Positions 1-10,215 of a stretch of 64,000 nt of DNA are shown here, in pieces. The DNA is from Poindextera sp963719975 (GTDB lineage Bacteria; Pseudomonadota; Alphaproteobacteria; Caulobacterales; Caulobacteraceae): assembly GCA_963719975.1 (NCBI GenBank), contig CAVRED010000009.1, forward strand, positions 248,001-312,000. The letters run 5' to 3'. The notes under the pieces were generated by a model. That model was not told where the DNA came from and searched no databases. It saw nothing but the letters and a program-made list of their open reading frames with translations. Position numbers and translations under genes: made by a program. How positions within the stretch are numbered: the stretch's first letter is position 1; every line of letters begins with the position of its first letter.

Positions 1-44
1 GCGCGGGTGCATGCGCCGAGCCCGATCGCGACAAACGCCGCGCT

Positions 45-593
45 CTAGTCCTCGCGCGAGAGGCGGGCGCGCTCGGCCGGCGTGTTGGCGCCGCGAATTC
101 GGGCGGCGCTTGCCCGGCCGAGCGGGAGCTGGCGAAGGCCGGCGCTATCGACGAGGCGCTTCAGCGGCCAGTCGTCCCGCGCGTCGGCCGGCATGGCCAC
201 AAGGTGCAGGACCATGGGAAGCGGCAGGCCCGCGTAAGCCGCACCCGGTCCTTCCGCATCCAGAAGCGGCTGGAGATCGGCGGCGCGGATGGTCGGGGCG
301 TCCACCGCCAGGATCAGCACGCGCTCGGCCGCGCCAGAAAGGCCCGCCACGCCCGCGAGCACGCCCGCGACAGGCCCGCTCTCGGGGACCGGCTCGGAGA
401 CGCGCGGCAGGCCGTAGTCGCCGCCGCCCGCGGTGATGACGGGGCGAGCGCCAACCGACCGCGCCAGCGCGGCGACATGGTCGATGGCGCGACGCTCGCC
501 CCACATCTGCAGCGCCTTGTCCTCGCCCATCCGGCGCGAGGCGCCGCCCGCCAGGATGATCGCGCCGAGCGAGCTTTTCGGGCGTTCGATCAC
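45..593 (-). CDS. mobA: Molybdenum cofactor guanylyltransferase MobA
   Basis: MobA adds GMP to molybdopterin to make the guanine dinucleotide cofactor needed by formate dehydrogenase. The N-terminus shows the nucleotidyltransferase signature LAGGASRRMGEDK, and a later AVDAPT stretch fits the metal-binding Asp loop. The protein is about 182 residues from a GTG at 593, close to the family length; an ATG at 659 would give 204 residues but would run 50 bases into fdhD, so the GTG is preferred without a clear Shine-Dalgarno for either. It is the last gene of the formate dehydrogenase operon and presumably loads that enzyme's cofactor. Function is secure; the start is not. Confidence 0.88.
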   Translation of the reverse strand: MIERPKSSLGAIILAGGASRRMGEDKALQMWGERRAIDHVAALARSVGARPVITAGGGDYGLPRVSEPVPESGPVAGVLAGVAGLSGAAERVLILAVDAPTIRAADLQPLLDAEGPGAAYAGLPLPMVLHLVAMPADARDDWPLKRLVDSAGLRQLPLGRASAARIRGANTPAERARLSRED

Positions 594-609
594 GGGCGGG
601 CCGGTCGGG

Positions 610-1428
610 TCAGGACGAAACAAGGTCGGCGACGCGCTCTGCGCCGGTGAAGACCGCATGTCCGTCGGCGCGGGCGAGCGCGATCAGGGTCAGTCCGGCG
701 GCTTTGGCCTTGGCGATCGCGAGCGCGGTCGGGGCGGAGATCGCGGCCAGAAGGCCGACCCGCGCCATGACGGTCTTCTCGACCATCTCGTAGGAGCAGC
801 GGCTGGTCACGACGATGAAAGCCTTCGCCGGATCGAGACCGGCCCGCGCGGCGGCGCCGATAAGCTTGTCGAGCGCATTGTGCCGCCCGACGTCCTCGCG
901 GACGAGGGCCAGCTGGCCGGCGGGGTCGGCCCAGGCGGCCGCATGGGTGGCGCGGGTGGCCTCGCCCAGCGGCGATCGCCCCTCGAGCGCGGCGAGCGCG
1001 GCTTGCACCGCCTCGCGCGTCACGACCAGACCGTCGGACAGTGCCTGGAGCGGCCGGATCGCCTCCGCCAGGCTCTGGACGCCGCAAAGTCCGCAGCCAG
1101 AGCGGCCCTCGATCGCGCGCCGCCGGAGCCGGCCGAGCTTGCGGCGGCCATCGCGCGAAAGCAGCACGTCGACCACAATGCCGTCGGGGTGATCGCCCAG
1201 CCGGATGTCGGCGATGTCGGCCGCGGCGGCGATCCTTTCGGTGACCGTGAAGCCGACCGCCAGGTCCTCAAGGTCCGCCGGCGTGGCCATGAGGACGGCG
1301 TAGGGCTCGCTGTCGTAGCAGAGGCCGATGGCGGTCTCGGCGGGCGCCGCCCGCTCGATCGGGCTCGGCGCCGTATCTCCGACGCGCCACTGCAGCGCGG
1401 GCAGTACCTGATAGGTCGCGTGTTGCAT
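610..1428 (-). CDS. fdhD: Formate dehydrogenase accessory sulfurtransferase FdhD
   Basis: FdhD (called FdsC in some fds operons) passes sulfur from the cysteine desulfurase to the bis-MGD cofactor of formate dehydrogenase. The 272-residue protein has the conserved GCGLCG cysteine motif around residue 111, which is the sulfur-relay site, and the VGRHNALDK and TSRCSYEMVEK motifs typical of the family. The start is well supported: GGAGG lies about 8 bases before the ATG. It sits 60 bases after fdsD and just before mobA, as expected for an operon that makes both enzyme and cofactor. It reads without frameshift. Confidence 0.95.
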   Translation of the reverse strand: MQHATYQVLPALQWRVGDTAPSPIERAAPAETAIGLCYDSEPYAVLMATPADLEDLAVGFTVTERIAAAADIADIRLGDHPDGIVVDVLLSRDGRRKLGRLRRRAIEGRSGCGLCGVQSLAEAIRPLQALSDGLVVTREAVQAALAALEGRSPLGEATRATHAAAWADPAGQLALVREDVGRHNALDKLIGAAARAGLDPAKAFIVVTSRCSYEMVEKTVMARVGLLAAISAPTALAIAKAKAAGLTLIALARADGHAVFTGAERVADLVSS

Positions 1429-1488
1429 CTTTGCGCCTCCACCTGCTCTCCGGGGGCGTCGAGTGGCGCGCCGCCGGGACCTGGAACC

Positions 1489-1740
1489 TTACCGCGTCAG
1501 CGCGGCGACAGCTTCCCGGGTGATCGGGTCCAGCCCGGCCCCGCCGGCGGCGAGGTGGGCGCGGATGCGCCCGCGCATGCGCGGATCCCAGAAGTCGGTG
1601 ATGTGCTTGGCGACGCCGGCCACGGCCGCATCGCGCGGCTGGGCCGCGAAGAAGCGGCTGATCTGATTGGCCATGTAGACCAGCCGCTCCATGCTGGTGG
1701 TGGCGATGTGCGGCCCTTCGACGTCGTCGAGGTCGCTCAC
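1489..1740 (-). CDS. fdsD: Formate dehydrogenase delta subunit FdsD
   Basis: This 83-residue protein matches the small delta subunit of soluble NAD-dependent formate dehydrogenases, which is needed for a stable active complex. Visible family features are the RLVYMANQISRFF stretch, the THXDFWDPRMR-like segment (here HITDFWDPRMRGR) and the C-terminal LDPITREAVAAL. The start is a GTG at 1740 whose GTGA overlaps the stop codon of fdsA by four bases, so the two genes are translationally coupled. No other GTG or ATG explains the conserved N-terminus better. Confidence 0.9.
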   Translation of the reverse strand: MSDLDDVEGPHIATTSMERLVYMANQISRFFAAQPRDAAVAGVAKHITDFWDPRMRGRIRAHLAAGGAGLDPITREAVAALTR

Positions 1741-4580
1741 GCGCCGGGCTCCGGCGCGACGGCGCGGTGCTCGCCGGCAAACGCTTCGTAGCGCCGCTGC
1801 CAGGCGCTCGGCCCGTTGGACAAGGCGACCTGCACCGCGGTGACCTTGTATTCCGGACAGTTGGTCGCCCAGTCCGAATAGTCGGTCGTGACCACGTTGG
1901 TCTGGGTCAGCGGACTGTGGAACGTGGTGTAGACGACGCCGGGCGCGACACGGTCGGTGATCGACGCCCGCAAGGTGGTTTCGCCGGCGCGGCTGGCAAG
2001 CCTGATCCAGTCGCCGTCCTTGATCCCGCGATCCTCGGCGTCGGTCGGATGGATCTCCAGGAGATCCTCCTCGTGCCAGAGGGCGTTTTGCGTGCGCCGG
2101 GTCTGGGCCCCGACGTTGTACTGACTGAGCACCCGCCCCGTGGTCAGGAGCAGCGGGTAGCGCGGCCCGATCTTCTCGTCGGTGGCCACGTATTCGGTCA
2201 GGACGAAGAGGCCCTTGCCGCGCACGAAACCATGCTCGTGCATCACCGGCGTGCCCTCGGGCGCCTGGTCGGTGACCGGCCATTGCAGCGACCCCGCCTG
2301 GTCCAGCTTGTCGTAGCTGACCCCGGCGAAGGTGGGCGTCAGCCGGGCGATCTCGTCCATGATCTCGGAGGGATGCGCATAGGCCATAGGATAGCCCATG
2401 GCGTTCGACAACAGCTGCGTCACCTGCCAGTCCTCGTAGCCGTTGCGCGGGCTCATCACCTTGCGGACCCGCTGGATGCGGCGCTCGGCGTTGGTGAAGG
2501 TGCCGTCCTTTTCCAGGAACGTGGAGCCGGGCAGGAAGACGTGGGCGTAGAGCGCGGTCTCGTTGAGGAAGAGGTCGTGCACCACCACGCATTCCATCTG
2601 GGCCAGGCCCTCGGCCACGTGGCGGGTGTTGGGATCGGACTGCAGGATGTCCTCGCCCTGGATGTAGATGCCCTTGAACTGACCGTCGACGGCGGCGTCG
2701 AGCATGTTGGGAATGCGCAGCCCCGGCTCGGCATCCAGAGTCACGCCCCAGTCCGCTTCGAAGAGGCGGCGGGTGGCGGCGTCGGAGATGTGGCGATAGC
2801 CCGACAGCTCGTGCGGGAACGAGCCCATGTCGCAGGAGCCCTGGACGTTGTTCTGCCCGCGCAGGGGATTCACCCCGCACCCCGGCTTGCCGACGTTGCC
2901 GGTCGCCATGGCGAGGTTGGCGATGGCCATCACCGCGGTGGACCCCTGGCTGTGTTCGGTGACGCCGAGTCCGTAGTAGATCGCCGCCGCGCCCCCGGTC
3001 GCGTAGAGCCTGGCCGCGGCGCGCAGATCGGCCGCCGGCACGCCGCTCGCCGCTTCGCTCGCCTCGGGCGAATGCTCGGGCCTCGCAACGAACGCGGCCC
3101 AGTCGTCGAAGGACTCCTGATCGCACCGCTCGGCGACAAAGGCCCGGTCGACCAGTCCCTCGGTGACGACGACGTGGGCGAGCGCGGTGAGGACGGCGAC
3201 GTTCGCGCCAGGGCGCACCGGCAGATGGTGGTCCGCCTCGATGTGCGGCATGTGCACGAGGTCGATCCGCCGCGGGTCGATGACGATCAGTCGCGCGCCC
3301 GCCCGCAGCGTGCGCTTCATGTGCGAGGCGAACACCGGATGGCCATCGGTGGGGTTGGCCCCGATCACCACGATCACGTCGGCATGGTCGATGGAATCGA
3401 AGTCGTGGGTCCCGGCCGACGTCCCGAACGTGGTCTTCAGTCCGTAGCCGGTCGGCGAATGGCAGACGCGGGCGCAGGTGTCCGTGTTGTTGTTGTGGAA
3501 GCCGGCGCGGACCAGCTTCTGCACCAGGAAGGTCTCCTCGTTGGTGCAGCGCGACGAGGTGATGCCGCCCACGGCGAGCCGGCCGTACTTCGCCTGGATG
3601 CGCTTGAACTCCGAGGCGGCATGGCCGATCGCCTCGTCCCAGCTGACCTCGCGCCAGGGATCGGAAATCTGGGCGCGGATCATCGGTCTTAGGATCCGCT
3701 CCTTGTGGGTGGCGTAGCCCCAGGCGAAGCGGCCCTTGACGCAGGAGTGGCCGTGGTTGGCCTTGCCGTCCTTGTACGGGACCATCCGCACCAGCTCTTC
3801 GCCGCGCATCTCGGCCTTGAAGGCGCAGCCCACGCCGCAATAGCCGCAGGTGGTGACCACCGAATGCTCCGGCTGGCCGATCTCGACGACCGACTTTTCG
3901 ATCAGCGTCGCGGTCGGGCAGGCCTGGACGCAGGCGCCGCAGGACACGCACTCGGAGGAGAAGAACGGCTCGTCCTGGCTGGCCGCGACGCGGCTGGCGA
4001 AGCCGCGGCCGGCGATCGTGAGCGCGAAGGTGCCCTGCACCTCGTCGCAGGCCCGCACGCAGCGGGAGCAGACGATGCACTTGGCGGGGTCGTAGGCGAA
4101 GTAGGGGTTCGAACTCGTCCTTGGCGTCGGCCAGGTGGTTCTCGCCGCCGTAGCCGTAGCGCACCTCGCGCAGGCCCACGGCGCCGGCCATGTCCTGCAG
4201 CTCGCAGTCGCCGTTCGCCGCGCAGGTCAGGCAGTCGAGCGGGTGGTCGGAGATGTAGAGCTCCATCACCCCGTTGCGCAGGCGCTTGAGCGTCGGCGTC
4301 TGGGTGTGGACGACCATGCCCGTCGGCCACCGGCGTGGTGCAGGACGCCGGCGTCCCGGCGCGGCCCTCGATCTCCACCAGGCAGAGCCGGCACGAGCCG
4401 AAGGCCTCCAGGCTGTCGGTCGAGCAGAGCTTGGGGATGCCGATCCCCGATCGTCCCGGCCGCGCGCAGGATCGACGTCCCCTCGGGCGCGGTGACGCGC
4501 CGGCCGTCGATGGTCAGGGTGACGGCGGCGTCGGCCCGCGAGGCCGGCGTTCCGAGATCCGGCGTTTCCGTGATCGCCAT
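1737..4580 (-). CDS. fdsA: NAD-dependent formate dehydrogenase alpha subunit FdsA (three frameshifts as read)
   Basis: FdsA is the large catalytic subunit that oxidises formate to CO2 at a bis-MGD molybdenum centre and passes electrons through Fe-S clusters to FdsB. Joined across frames the protein is about 946 residues, the usual length. In order it shows an N-terminal 2Fe-2S ferredoxin domain (FGSCRLCLVEIEG), a His/Cys cluster (CLTCAANGDCELQ), two 4Fe-4S motifs (CIVCSRCVRAC and CVSCGACVQAC), the CGYCGVGC cluster and the molybdopterin domain. The expected molybdenum-ligand Cys is in ARVCHSPTG. Single extra bases break the frame near 4447 (G run), 4322 and 4105 (C run); removing one base at each restores the family sequence, so these are probably sequence errors. 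It starts 7 bases after fdsB. Confidence 0.93.
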
Positions 4581-4587
4581 GGGCTGA

Positions 4588-6143
4588 CTACTCCGCCGCC
4601 GGCATCATACGCGCGCGGAAGTCTTCCGGGAAATGCGTCAGCGCGCTCATCACCGGATAGGGCGTGAAGCCGCCGAGCGCGCACAGCGATCCGAGCTTCA
4701 AGGTGTGGCAGAGGTCTTCGATCAGCGCGAGGTTCGCCTCGACGTTCTCGCCGGCGATGATCCGGTCCATCACCTCGACGCCGCGCACCGAGCCGACGCG
4801 GCACGGGGTGCACTTGCCACAGCTCTCGAAGCGCGCAGAATTCCATGGCGAAGCGGGCCTGGCGGGCCATGTCGACCGTGTCGTCGAACACCACGACCCC
4901 GCCATGGCCGATCAGGCCGTCGCGATCGGCGAACGCCTCGTAGTCGAAGGGCGTGTCGAACAGCGACGGCGGGAAGTAGGCGCCGAGCGGCCCGCCGACC
5001 TGGACCGCCTTGACCGGGCGGCCGGTGAGCGTCCCGCCGCCGATGTCCTCGACCAGTTCGCCGAGCGTCACGCCGAAGGCGGTCTCGAACAGGCCTCCGT
5101 TCTTGACGTTCCCCGCCAGCTGAATCGGCATGGTCCCGCGCGAGCGGCCAACGCCATGGTCGCGATAGGCGCCCGCCCCCTCGGCCAGGATGAACGGGAC
5201 GGCGGCCAGCGTCAGGACGTTGTTGACCACCGTGGGTTGGCCGAACAGGCCCTTGAGCGCAGGCAGCGGCGGCTTGGCGCGCACCTGGCCGCGGCGGCCC
5301 TCCAGGCTCTCCAGGAGCGCGGTCTCCTCGCCGCAGACGTAGGCGCCGGCGCCGACGCGCACCTCGAGCTCGAAGGCGAACGCCGAGCCTGCCAGCTTCG
5401 GGCCGACGAGGCCCTCCCCGCGCGCCGTCACGATCGCGCGCTGCATGGCGCGGATGGCGTGCGGATACTCCGAGCGGATGTAGACGAAGCCCTGGCTGGC
5501 GCCGATCGCGATGGCCGCGATGGCCATGCCCTCGATCAACAGGAAGGGATCGCCTTCCATGAGCATGCGGTCGGCGAAGGTCCCGCTGTCGCCCTCGTCG
5601 GCGTTGCAGACGACATATTTGGGCGTCGCCGGGCGCAGCGGCCGCCGTGCGCCACTTGATCCCCGCTGGAAACCCAGCCCCGCCACGCCCGCGCAAGCCC
5701 GACTCGACAACGGCCTCGACGATGCCCGCGGGCCCGAGCGCGAGCGCCCGCTCCAGCCCCTTGAGCCCGCCGTTCCGGCGATAGTCGTCGAACGACTGCG
5801 GATCGGTGACGCCGCAGCGCGCGAACGTCAGGCGGGTCTGACGCGCGAAGAAAGGCAGCGCCTCGGGTCGACCGACCCGCTTGGGATGCGGGCCGCCGGC
5901 AAGCCATTCGGCGTCGACGAGGCCCGGCGCGTCGGCGGGCGAAACGCGCCCGTAGCCGACCCGGCCGGCCGCGGTCTCGACCTCGACCAGCGGCTCCAGC
6001 TCGAAGGCGCCGCGCGAGCCGTTGCGCACGATCTCGATGGGAAGCTGGCGCGCCGCCGCCTCTGCGCCGAGCGCGCTCGCCACCTCGTCGGCTCCGACAG
6101 CGACCGCCGCGGCGTCGCCCGGCACATAGACGCGCGTGCTCAT
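4588..6143 (-). CDS. fdsB: NAD-dependent formate dehydrogenase beta subunit FdsB (two frameshifts as read)
   Basis: FdsB is the NuoF-like diaphorase subunit that takes electrons from FdsA and reduces NAD through FMN. About 517 residues when joined. Motifs in order are an N-terminal thioredoxin-like domain, GRGGAGFPAGIKW and VCNADEGDSGTF for FMN/NADH binding, GAGAYVCGEETALLESLEG, and the 4Fe-4S motif ESCGKCTPCR near the C-terminus. The reading frame breaks near 5640 (extra base before the Thr-Pro-Lys-Tyr-Val-Val-Cys stretch) and near 4838 (extra base before Phe-Glu-Ser-Cys-Gly). The start ATG overlaps the stop of fdsG in an ATGA, and the protein is followed after 7 bases by fdsA. Confidence 0.93.
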
Positions 6144-6589
6144 GGTCCGGGTTCCGCGAGCAGGCGCTCAAGCGCGCCCGCGTCCAACCTTGCGTACGGC
6201 CGCCCATCGACCATGGCCGCCGGCCCGCTCGCGCAAAGGCCAAGGCAGTAGACCGCCTCGATCGCGACATCCGTGCGACCGGCGAGATGCGCCTCGATCG
6301 CGGCGGCCAACGCCTCGCCCCCGCGCGCTTGGCAGGCCTCGGCGCGGCAGAGCTTGACGAGCCGCCCGGTCGGCGGCTCAGGGCGAAAGTCGTGGTAGAA
6401 GCTGACCACGCCGTGCACCTCGGCGCGGGTGAGATTCAGCGCGCTCGCGACGATGGGGATCGCGTCAGCCGGCACGCAGCCGAAGGTCTCGTTGAGGGCA
6501 TGAAGGATCGGCAGGAGGGCGCCCGGCCGATCCGCCTCGGCCTCGACGATCGCGGCCGCCTTCTCGGCATCCCACGCGCTGAAATTCAT
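6140..6589 (-). CDS. fdsG: NAD-dependent formate dehydrogenase gamma subunit FdsG
   Basis: This 149-residue NuoE-like protein carries the thioredoxin-fold 2Fe-2S domain of the formate dehydrogenase diaphorase module. The four expected cysteines are visible as LCRAEACQARGG and YCLGLCASGPA. It is the first gene of the operon and overlaps fdsB by four bases. It reads intact. The 55 bases upstream to ilvE probably hold the operon promoter only if ilvE does not read through; ilvE is on the same strand and ends at 6645, so co-transcription from ilvE is possible but unproven. Confidence 0.93.
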   Translation of the reverse strand: MNFSAWDAEKAAAIVEAEADRPGALLPILHALNETFGCVPADAIPIVASALNLTRAEVHGVVSFYHDFRPEPPTGRLVKLCRAEACQARGGEALAAAIEAHLAGRTDVAIEAVYCLGLCASGPAAMVDGRPYARLDAGALERLLAEPGP

Positions 6590-6644
6590 GGCCGCTCCAA
6601 TCGGTCCCGCGCGGGCCGGCGCGCTCCAATCGCCGGGAGGCCGT

Positions 6645-7532
6645 CTACGCCGTCTGCAACTCGCGGCGCACCAGCTTGGCGTAGTCGTCCATCAGCGAAA
6701 GCGAGATGTTGCCGGGGCGGAACCTGTGTTCGCCGATCTCGGCGACCGGGGTCACCTCGGCGGCGGTGCCGCAGATGAAGACCTCCGAGAAGGTCCCGAG
6801 CTCCTCGCCGGGGATGTGGCGCTCGACCACTTCGAACCCTCGCTGGCGGGCGATCTTGATCACCGTCTTCCGGGTGATCCCGTCGAGGAAGCAGTCAGGC
6901 GTGGGGGTGTGGATCACCCCGTCGCGCACGAGGAAGATGTTCGCGCCGGTCAACTCGGCGATGTAGCCGCGCCAATCGAGCATCAACGCATCGGCGTAGC
7001 CTTCGCGCTCGGCCGCGTGCTTGGAGAGGGTGCAGATCATGTAGAGGCCGGTCGCCTTGGAGTGCACCGGCTCGGTCTCCGGGGACGGGCGCTTGTACTT
7101 GGCGTAGGTCAGCCGGATGCCGCGCTTCTTCTCTTCCGGGTTGAAGTAGCTGGGCCACTCCCAGACGGCGATCGAGAGATGGATCTTGGTGTTCTGCGCC
7201 GAGACCCCGATCATCTCCGTGCCGCGCCAGGCGATCGGGCGGACGTAACAGTCGGTCAGACCGTTCCTGGCGCAGGTCTCGTTGCAGGCCCTGTCGATCT
7301 CTTCCACGCTATAAGGTATGGTAAAATCGAGGATTTCCGCCGAACGGTGCAAACGCCTGGTGTGCTCGGTCAGCTCGAAGATCACCCCGCCGTACATGCG
7401 CGCGCCCTCGAACACGGCCGACGCGTAGTGCAGCCCGTGGGTCAGCACGTGCACCTTGGCCTCGCGCCAGGGAACGAATTCCCCGTCCATCCAGATCCAG
7501 CCGTCGCGATCGTCGAAGGGCAACACCGTCAT
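6645..7532 (-). CDS. ilvE: Branched-chain amino acid aminotransferase
   Basis: This 295-residue protein is a fold-type IV pyridoxal-phosphate aminotransferase that interconverts branched-chain amino acids and their keto acids. Features include GLHYASAVFEGAR near the N-terminus, the PLP-lysine region with HSKATGLYM, LDWRGYIAELTGANIFLV, and the C-terminal FICGTAAEVTPV phosphate-binding loop. The ATG at 7532 has a strong AGGAGG eight bases upstream, which settles the start within a longer open frame. It is transcribed divergently from the response regulator that starts 48 bases away. Confidence 0.95.
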   Translation of the reverse strand: MTVLPFDDRDGWIWMDGEFVPWREAKVHVLTHGLHYASAVFEGARMYGGVIFELTEHTRRLHRSAEILDFTIPYSVEEIDRACNETCARNGLTDCYVRPIAWRGTEMIGVSAQNTKIHLSIAVWEWPSYFNPEEKKRGIRLTYAKYKRPSPETEPVHSKATGLYMICTLSKHAAEREGYADALMLDWRGYIAELTGANIFLVRDGVIHTPTPDCFLDGITRKTVIKIARQRGFEVVERHIPGEELGTFSEVFICGTAAEVTPVAEIGEHRFRPGNISLSLMDDYAKLVRRELQTA

Positions 7533-7580
7533 CGCACGCACTCCTCCTTGGCGGCGCGCTATAGCATAAGAGCGGATTTC

Positions 7581-8288
7581 GTGAACGCCCAGCCACCGGG
7601 ACAGGCCCGCGAGCGCCACCTGCTGGTCGTCGACGACGACGACCGCATCCGCGCGCTCCTGAAGGAATATCTGGCCCGCGCCGGGTTCCGCGTCTCGACC
7701 GCGGCCGACGCATCGGCGGCGCGGCGCATGCTGGCCATGTTCAACTTCGACCTTCTGGTCTTCGACGTGATGATGCCCGGCGAGGACGGCTTTTCGCTGG
7801 TCGAGTGGGTGCGCAAGTCCGGTCCGATGCGCGCCGCGCCCGTGCTGATGCTGACCGCCCGCGACGGGGCCGGCGACCGGATCGAGGGCCTGCGCCTGGG
7901 CGCCGACGACTATCTGCCCAAGCCGTTCGAGCCCGAGGAGCTGCTCCTGCGCATCGAGGCGATCCTGCGCCGCGCCGCGACCCAGCCGCACGCCGCCGAA
8001 CGTCTGGCGTTCGGTCGCTCGAGCTTCGACCCAAGGCGCGGAGAGCTCTTCCAGGACGAGGCGCCCGTGCGCCTGACCGAGGCCGAGACGCGGCTGATGA
8101 AGCGGCTGGCGGCCAACGCCCACGTCGCGGTCGACCGCATCGAGCTCGCCCGCGAGACCGCCGACCCGTCGGGCCGCGCCGTCGACGTGCAGGTCACCCG
8201 GCTCCGCCGCAAGATCGAGCCCGATCCGAAGCAGCCACGCTACCTCCTGACCGTGCGCGGCGTCGGCTACATGCTGGCGCCCGACTGA
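7581..8288 (+). CDS. OmpR/PhoB-family response regulator
   Basis: A two-domain transcriptional regulator of 235 residues. The N-terminal receiver domain shows the acidic pocket (VVDDDD), the phosphorylated Asp in VFDVMMPGEDG, the Thr/Ser switch in MLTARD and the Lys in YLPKPFEPEEL. The C-terminal winged helix ends with RKIEPDPKQPRYLLTVRGVGYM, the usual OmpR-family signature. The start is a GTG at 7581. Its stop overlaps the ATG of the following histidine kinase gene (ATGA), so the pair is a translationally coupled two-component system. The stimulus cannot be read from the sequence. Confidence 0.93.
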   Translation: MNAQPPGQARERHLLVVDDDDRIRALLKEYLARAGFRVSTAADASAARRMLAMFNFDLLVFDVMMPGEDGFSLVEWVRKSGPMRAAPVLMLTARDGAGDRIEGLRLGADDYLPKPFEPEELLLRIEAILRRAATQPHAAERLAFGRSSFDPRRGELFQDEAPVRLTEAETRLMKRLAANAHVAVDRIELARETADPSGRAVDVQVTRLRRKIEPDPKQPRYLLTVRGVGYMLAPD

Positions 8289-9637
8289 TGCGGATCAAGC
8301 CGCCGCGCCTCTTCCTGCTTCGCCTGCTCAAGCGCTGGGCCCCGACCTCGCTTTGGGGCCGCTCGCTGCTGATCATCGTCCTGCCGATCGCGATCATGCA
8401 GGTCGCGGTCACCTGGGCCTTCTTCGACGCTCACTGGCAGACGGTGACCTCCAGCCTGGCCGAGGGGCTGGCCGGCGACGTCTCCTGGCTGGTGCAGAGC
8501 TACGAGGCCGATCCGACGCCGGCCAACCTCGCCCAGCTGCAGCAGCCGCGCCGAGCGGGCGCTCGACCTCTCCGTCGCGCTGCAGCCGGGCAAGGCTCTG
8601 CCGCACAGCAAGCGCTACTGCGCTGTTCGGGCCGGTCGACTGGTCGATCAAGCGGGCGCTGGAGGCGCACCTGGACGAGCCCTTCTGGTTCGACACCACC
8701 CGCTACCCCGCCTACGTCGACATCCGGGTCAGCGTGCCGCAAGGGGTGCTGCGCATCATCGCCCCGCGCGATCGGGCCTTCGCCACCCAGGGCCACATCT
8801 TCATCCTGTGGATGACCATGGCGACGGTGCTGTTCACCGCCGTGGCGATCCTCTTCATCCGCAACCAGGTGCGCGCCATCGAGCGGCTGGCGGACGCAGC
8901 CGACGCGTTCGGCCGCGGCGGCGACGTGCCCCAATTCAAGCCGCACGGCGCGCGCGAGGTGCGCAAGGCCGCCCATGCCTTCATCGCCATGAAGGAGCGT
9001 ATCCAGCGCTACATCGACCAGCGCACGGCGCTGCTCGCCTCGGTCAGCCACGACCTCAGGACCCCGCTGACGCGGCTGAAGCTCGAGGCGGCGCTGGCCG
9101 AGCCCAGCCCGCAGGTCAGCGCCATCAAGCGCGACCTGGCCGAGATGGAGCACATGATCGACGAGTACCTCGCCTTCGCCCGCGGCGAGGGGGGCGAGGC
9201 GCTCGAGACCGTGTGCTTGCGCGGGCTGATCCAGGAGGTCAGCGAGGGCGCGATCCGCGCCGGGGCCGAGGTTGCAGGTAGACGCGGACGCGGCGCTTGC
9301 CGCGCACGTCCGGCCGAACGCCCTCAAGCGCGCGTTGTCGAACCTGGTCATGAACGCCGCCGCCCACGGTGAGCACGTGGCCGTGGCCGCGCGGCCGCGC
9401 GCCGCCGGCGGGGTGGAGATCCTGGTCGACGACGACGGGCCGGGCATCCCGCCCGACCGCTACGAGGATGCGTTCAAGCCGTTCAACCGCCTGGACGAGG
9501 CGCGGAACCAGAACGAGAAGGGCGTGGGCCTTGGCTTGGCCATCGCCCGCGACCTAGCCCGCGCCCTCGGCGGCGACGTCACCCTGGACAAAAGCCCCCT
9601 GGGCGGCCTGAGGGCGGTGGTGCGGTTGCCAGGCTGA
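8288..9637 (+). CDS. Sensor histidine kinase partner of the upstream regulator (three frameshifts as read)
   Basis: An inner-membrane histidine kinase of about 449 residues. It has an N-terminal membrane segment (SLLIIVLPIAIMQVAVTWAFF), a periplasmic loop, a second membrane segment (WMTMATVLFTAVAILFI), a HAMP linker, the H-box SVSHDLRTPLTRLKLE and an ATPase domain with LSNLVMNAA, DDDGPGIPP and GVGLGLAIARDL. Frame breaks lie near 8545, 8622 and 9270; the last is an extra T in a TT pair, since removing it restores Glu-Val-Gln-Val-Asp. The ATG overlaps the regulator stop. It resembles EnvZ-type kinases in layout, but the signal is unknown. Confidence 0.9.
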
Positions 9638-9741
9638 GGGCAGAAGGCGACGGCGGGGCGCGTCTCCCCGGCCCCGCGGCCGTCTTGCGGCTTCGCCGAG
9701 CGTTAAGGAAGCGATAAGCGCAACGCCCGTAGTCTGGGGCG

Positions 9742-9894
9742 ATGAGTGGACTTTCCCCCATACTGCGCAGCCCGGCCGCTCCGCTTCGTGCGGAAGGCGA
9801 CCCGTGGTTCTCCGCCCTGACCGGATTTTGGACGGCTTCGGCCGGAGTGCTGGTCGTGGCGGGCCTGGTTGTCGTCCTGGCCGCGAGCCTCTAG
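9742..9894 (+). CDS. Putative small single-pass membrane protein
   Basis: A 50-codon frame starting ATG at 9742 and ending TAG at 9892-9894, in the gap between the histidine kinase and a convergent gene. The predicted peptide has a soluble N-terminus and one hydrophobic C-terminal stretch of about 20 residues (Ser-Ala-Gly-Val-Leu-Val-Val-Ala-Gly-Leu and onward) that would make a tail-anchored or single-pass membrane protein. No family is recognised and the ribosome-binding site is weak, so it may be chance, although the hydrophobic profile and the lack of any overlapping gene favour it being real. Confidence 0.4.
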   Translation: MSGLSPILRSPAAPLRAEGDPWFSALTGFWTASAGVLVVAGLVVVLAASL

Positions 9895-9967
9895 CTCGGC
9901 CCCTTAGCCGCGTTGCCACAGCGAACAGGCCGGCGCCGCTTGGCCTGGCGCGACGCGTGTCGCCGCT

Positions 9968-10201
9968 CTAATTCGCCGGGTGCTCGCCGTCCAGCCAGCG
10001 ACCGCGATAGGCGCCATCGGGCCGGCAGCCTTGATCGCGCAGCCATTGCTCGACCAGCGCCTCGGTGGCGAAGACCGGACCCGACTTGTCCGGCGCTAGG
10101 GTGGTGTGGCCGAAGTAGAAGTTTGCCCGGAACCCGTACGGCACGGCGTAGTCGACGGACCAATGGCCGTGGCGAACATGGGGTGGGATCAACTCGGACA
10201 T
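9968..10201 (-). CDS. Hypothetical protein, 77 residues
   Basis: A short protein starting at an ATG at 10201, 14 bases after the TlpA-like gene on the same strand, so probably co-transcribed with it. It contains aromatic-rich stretches (HGHWSVDYAVPYGFRANFYFGH) and no signal peptide or membrane segment. No family is recognised. Its composition and codon pattern look coding, and nothing else occupies the interval. Confidence 0.55.
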   Translation of the reverse strand: MSELIPPHVRHGHWSVDYAVPYGFRANFYFGHTTLAPDKSGPVFATEALVEQWLRDQGCRPDGAYRGRWLDGEHPAN

Positions 10202-10215
10202 CTTCAGATAGCCGC

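Noticed and set aside
1..44. A further operon gene downstream of mobA
   Set aside because: An ATG on the minus strand at 13 is possible, but too few bases remain in the window to judge.
433..1791. 452-codon plus-strand frame
   Set aside because: Antisense to fdhD and fdsD; no family features.
1767..3692. 641-codon open frame on the plus strand
   Set aside because: It is antisense to fdsA across conserved catalytic motifs; long antisense frames are expected at this GC content.
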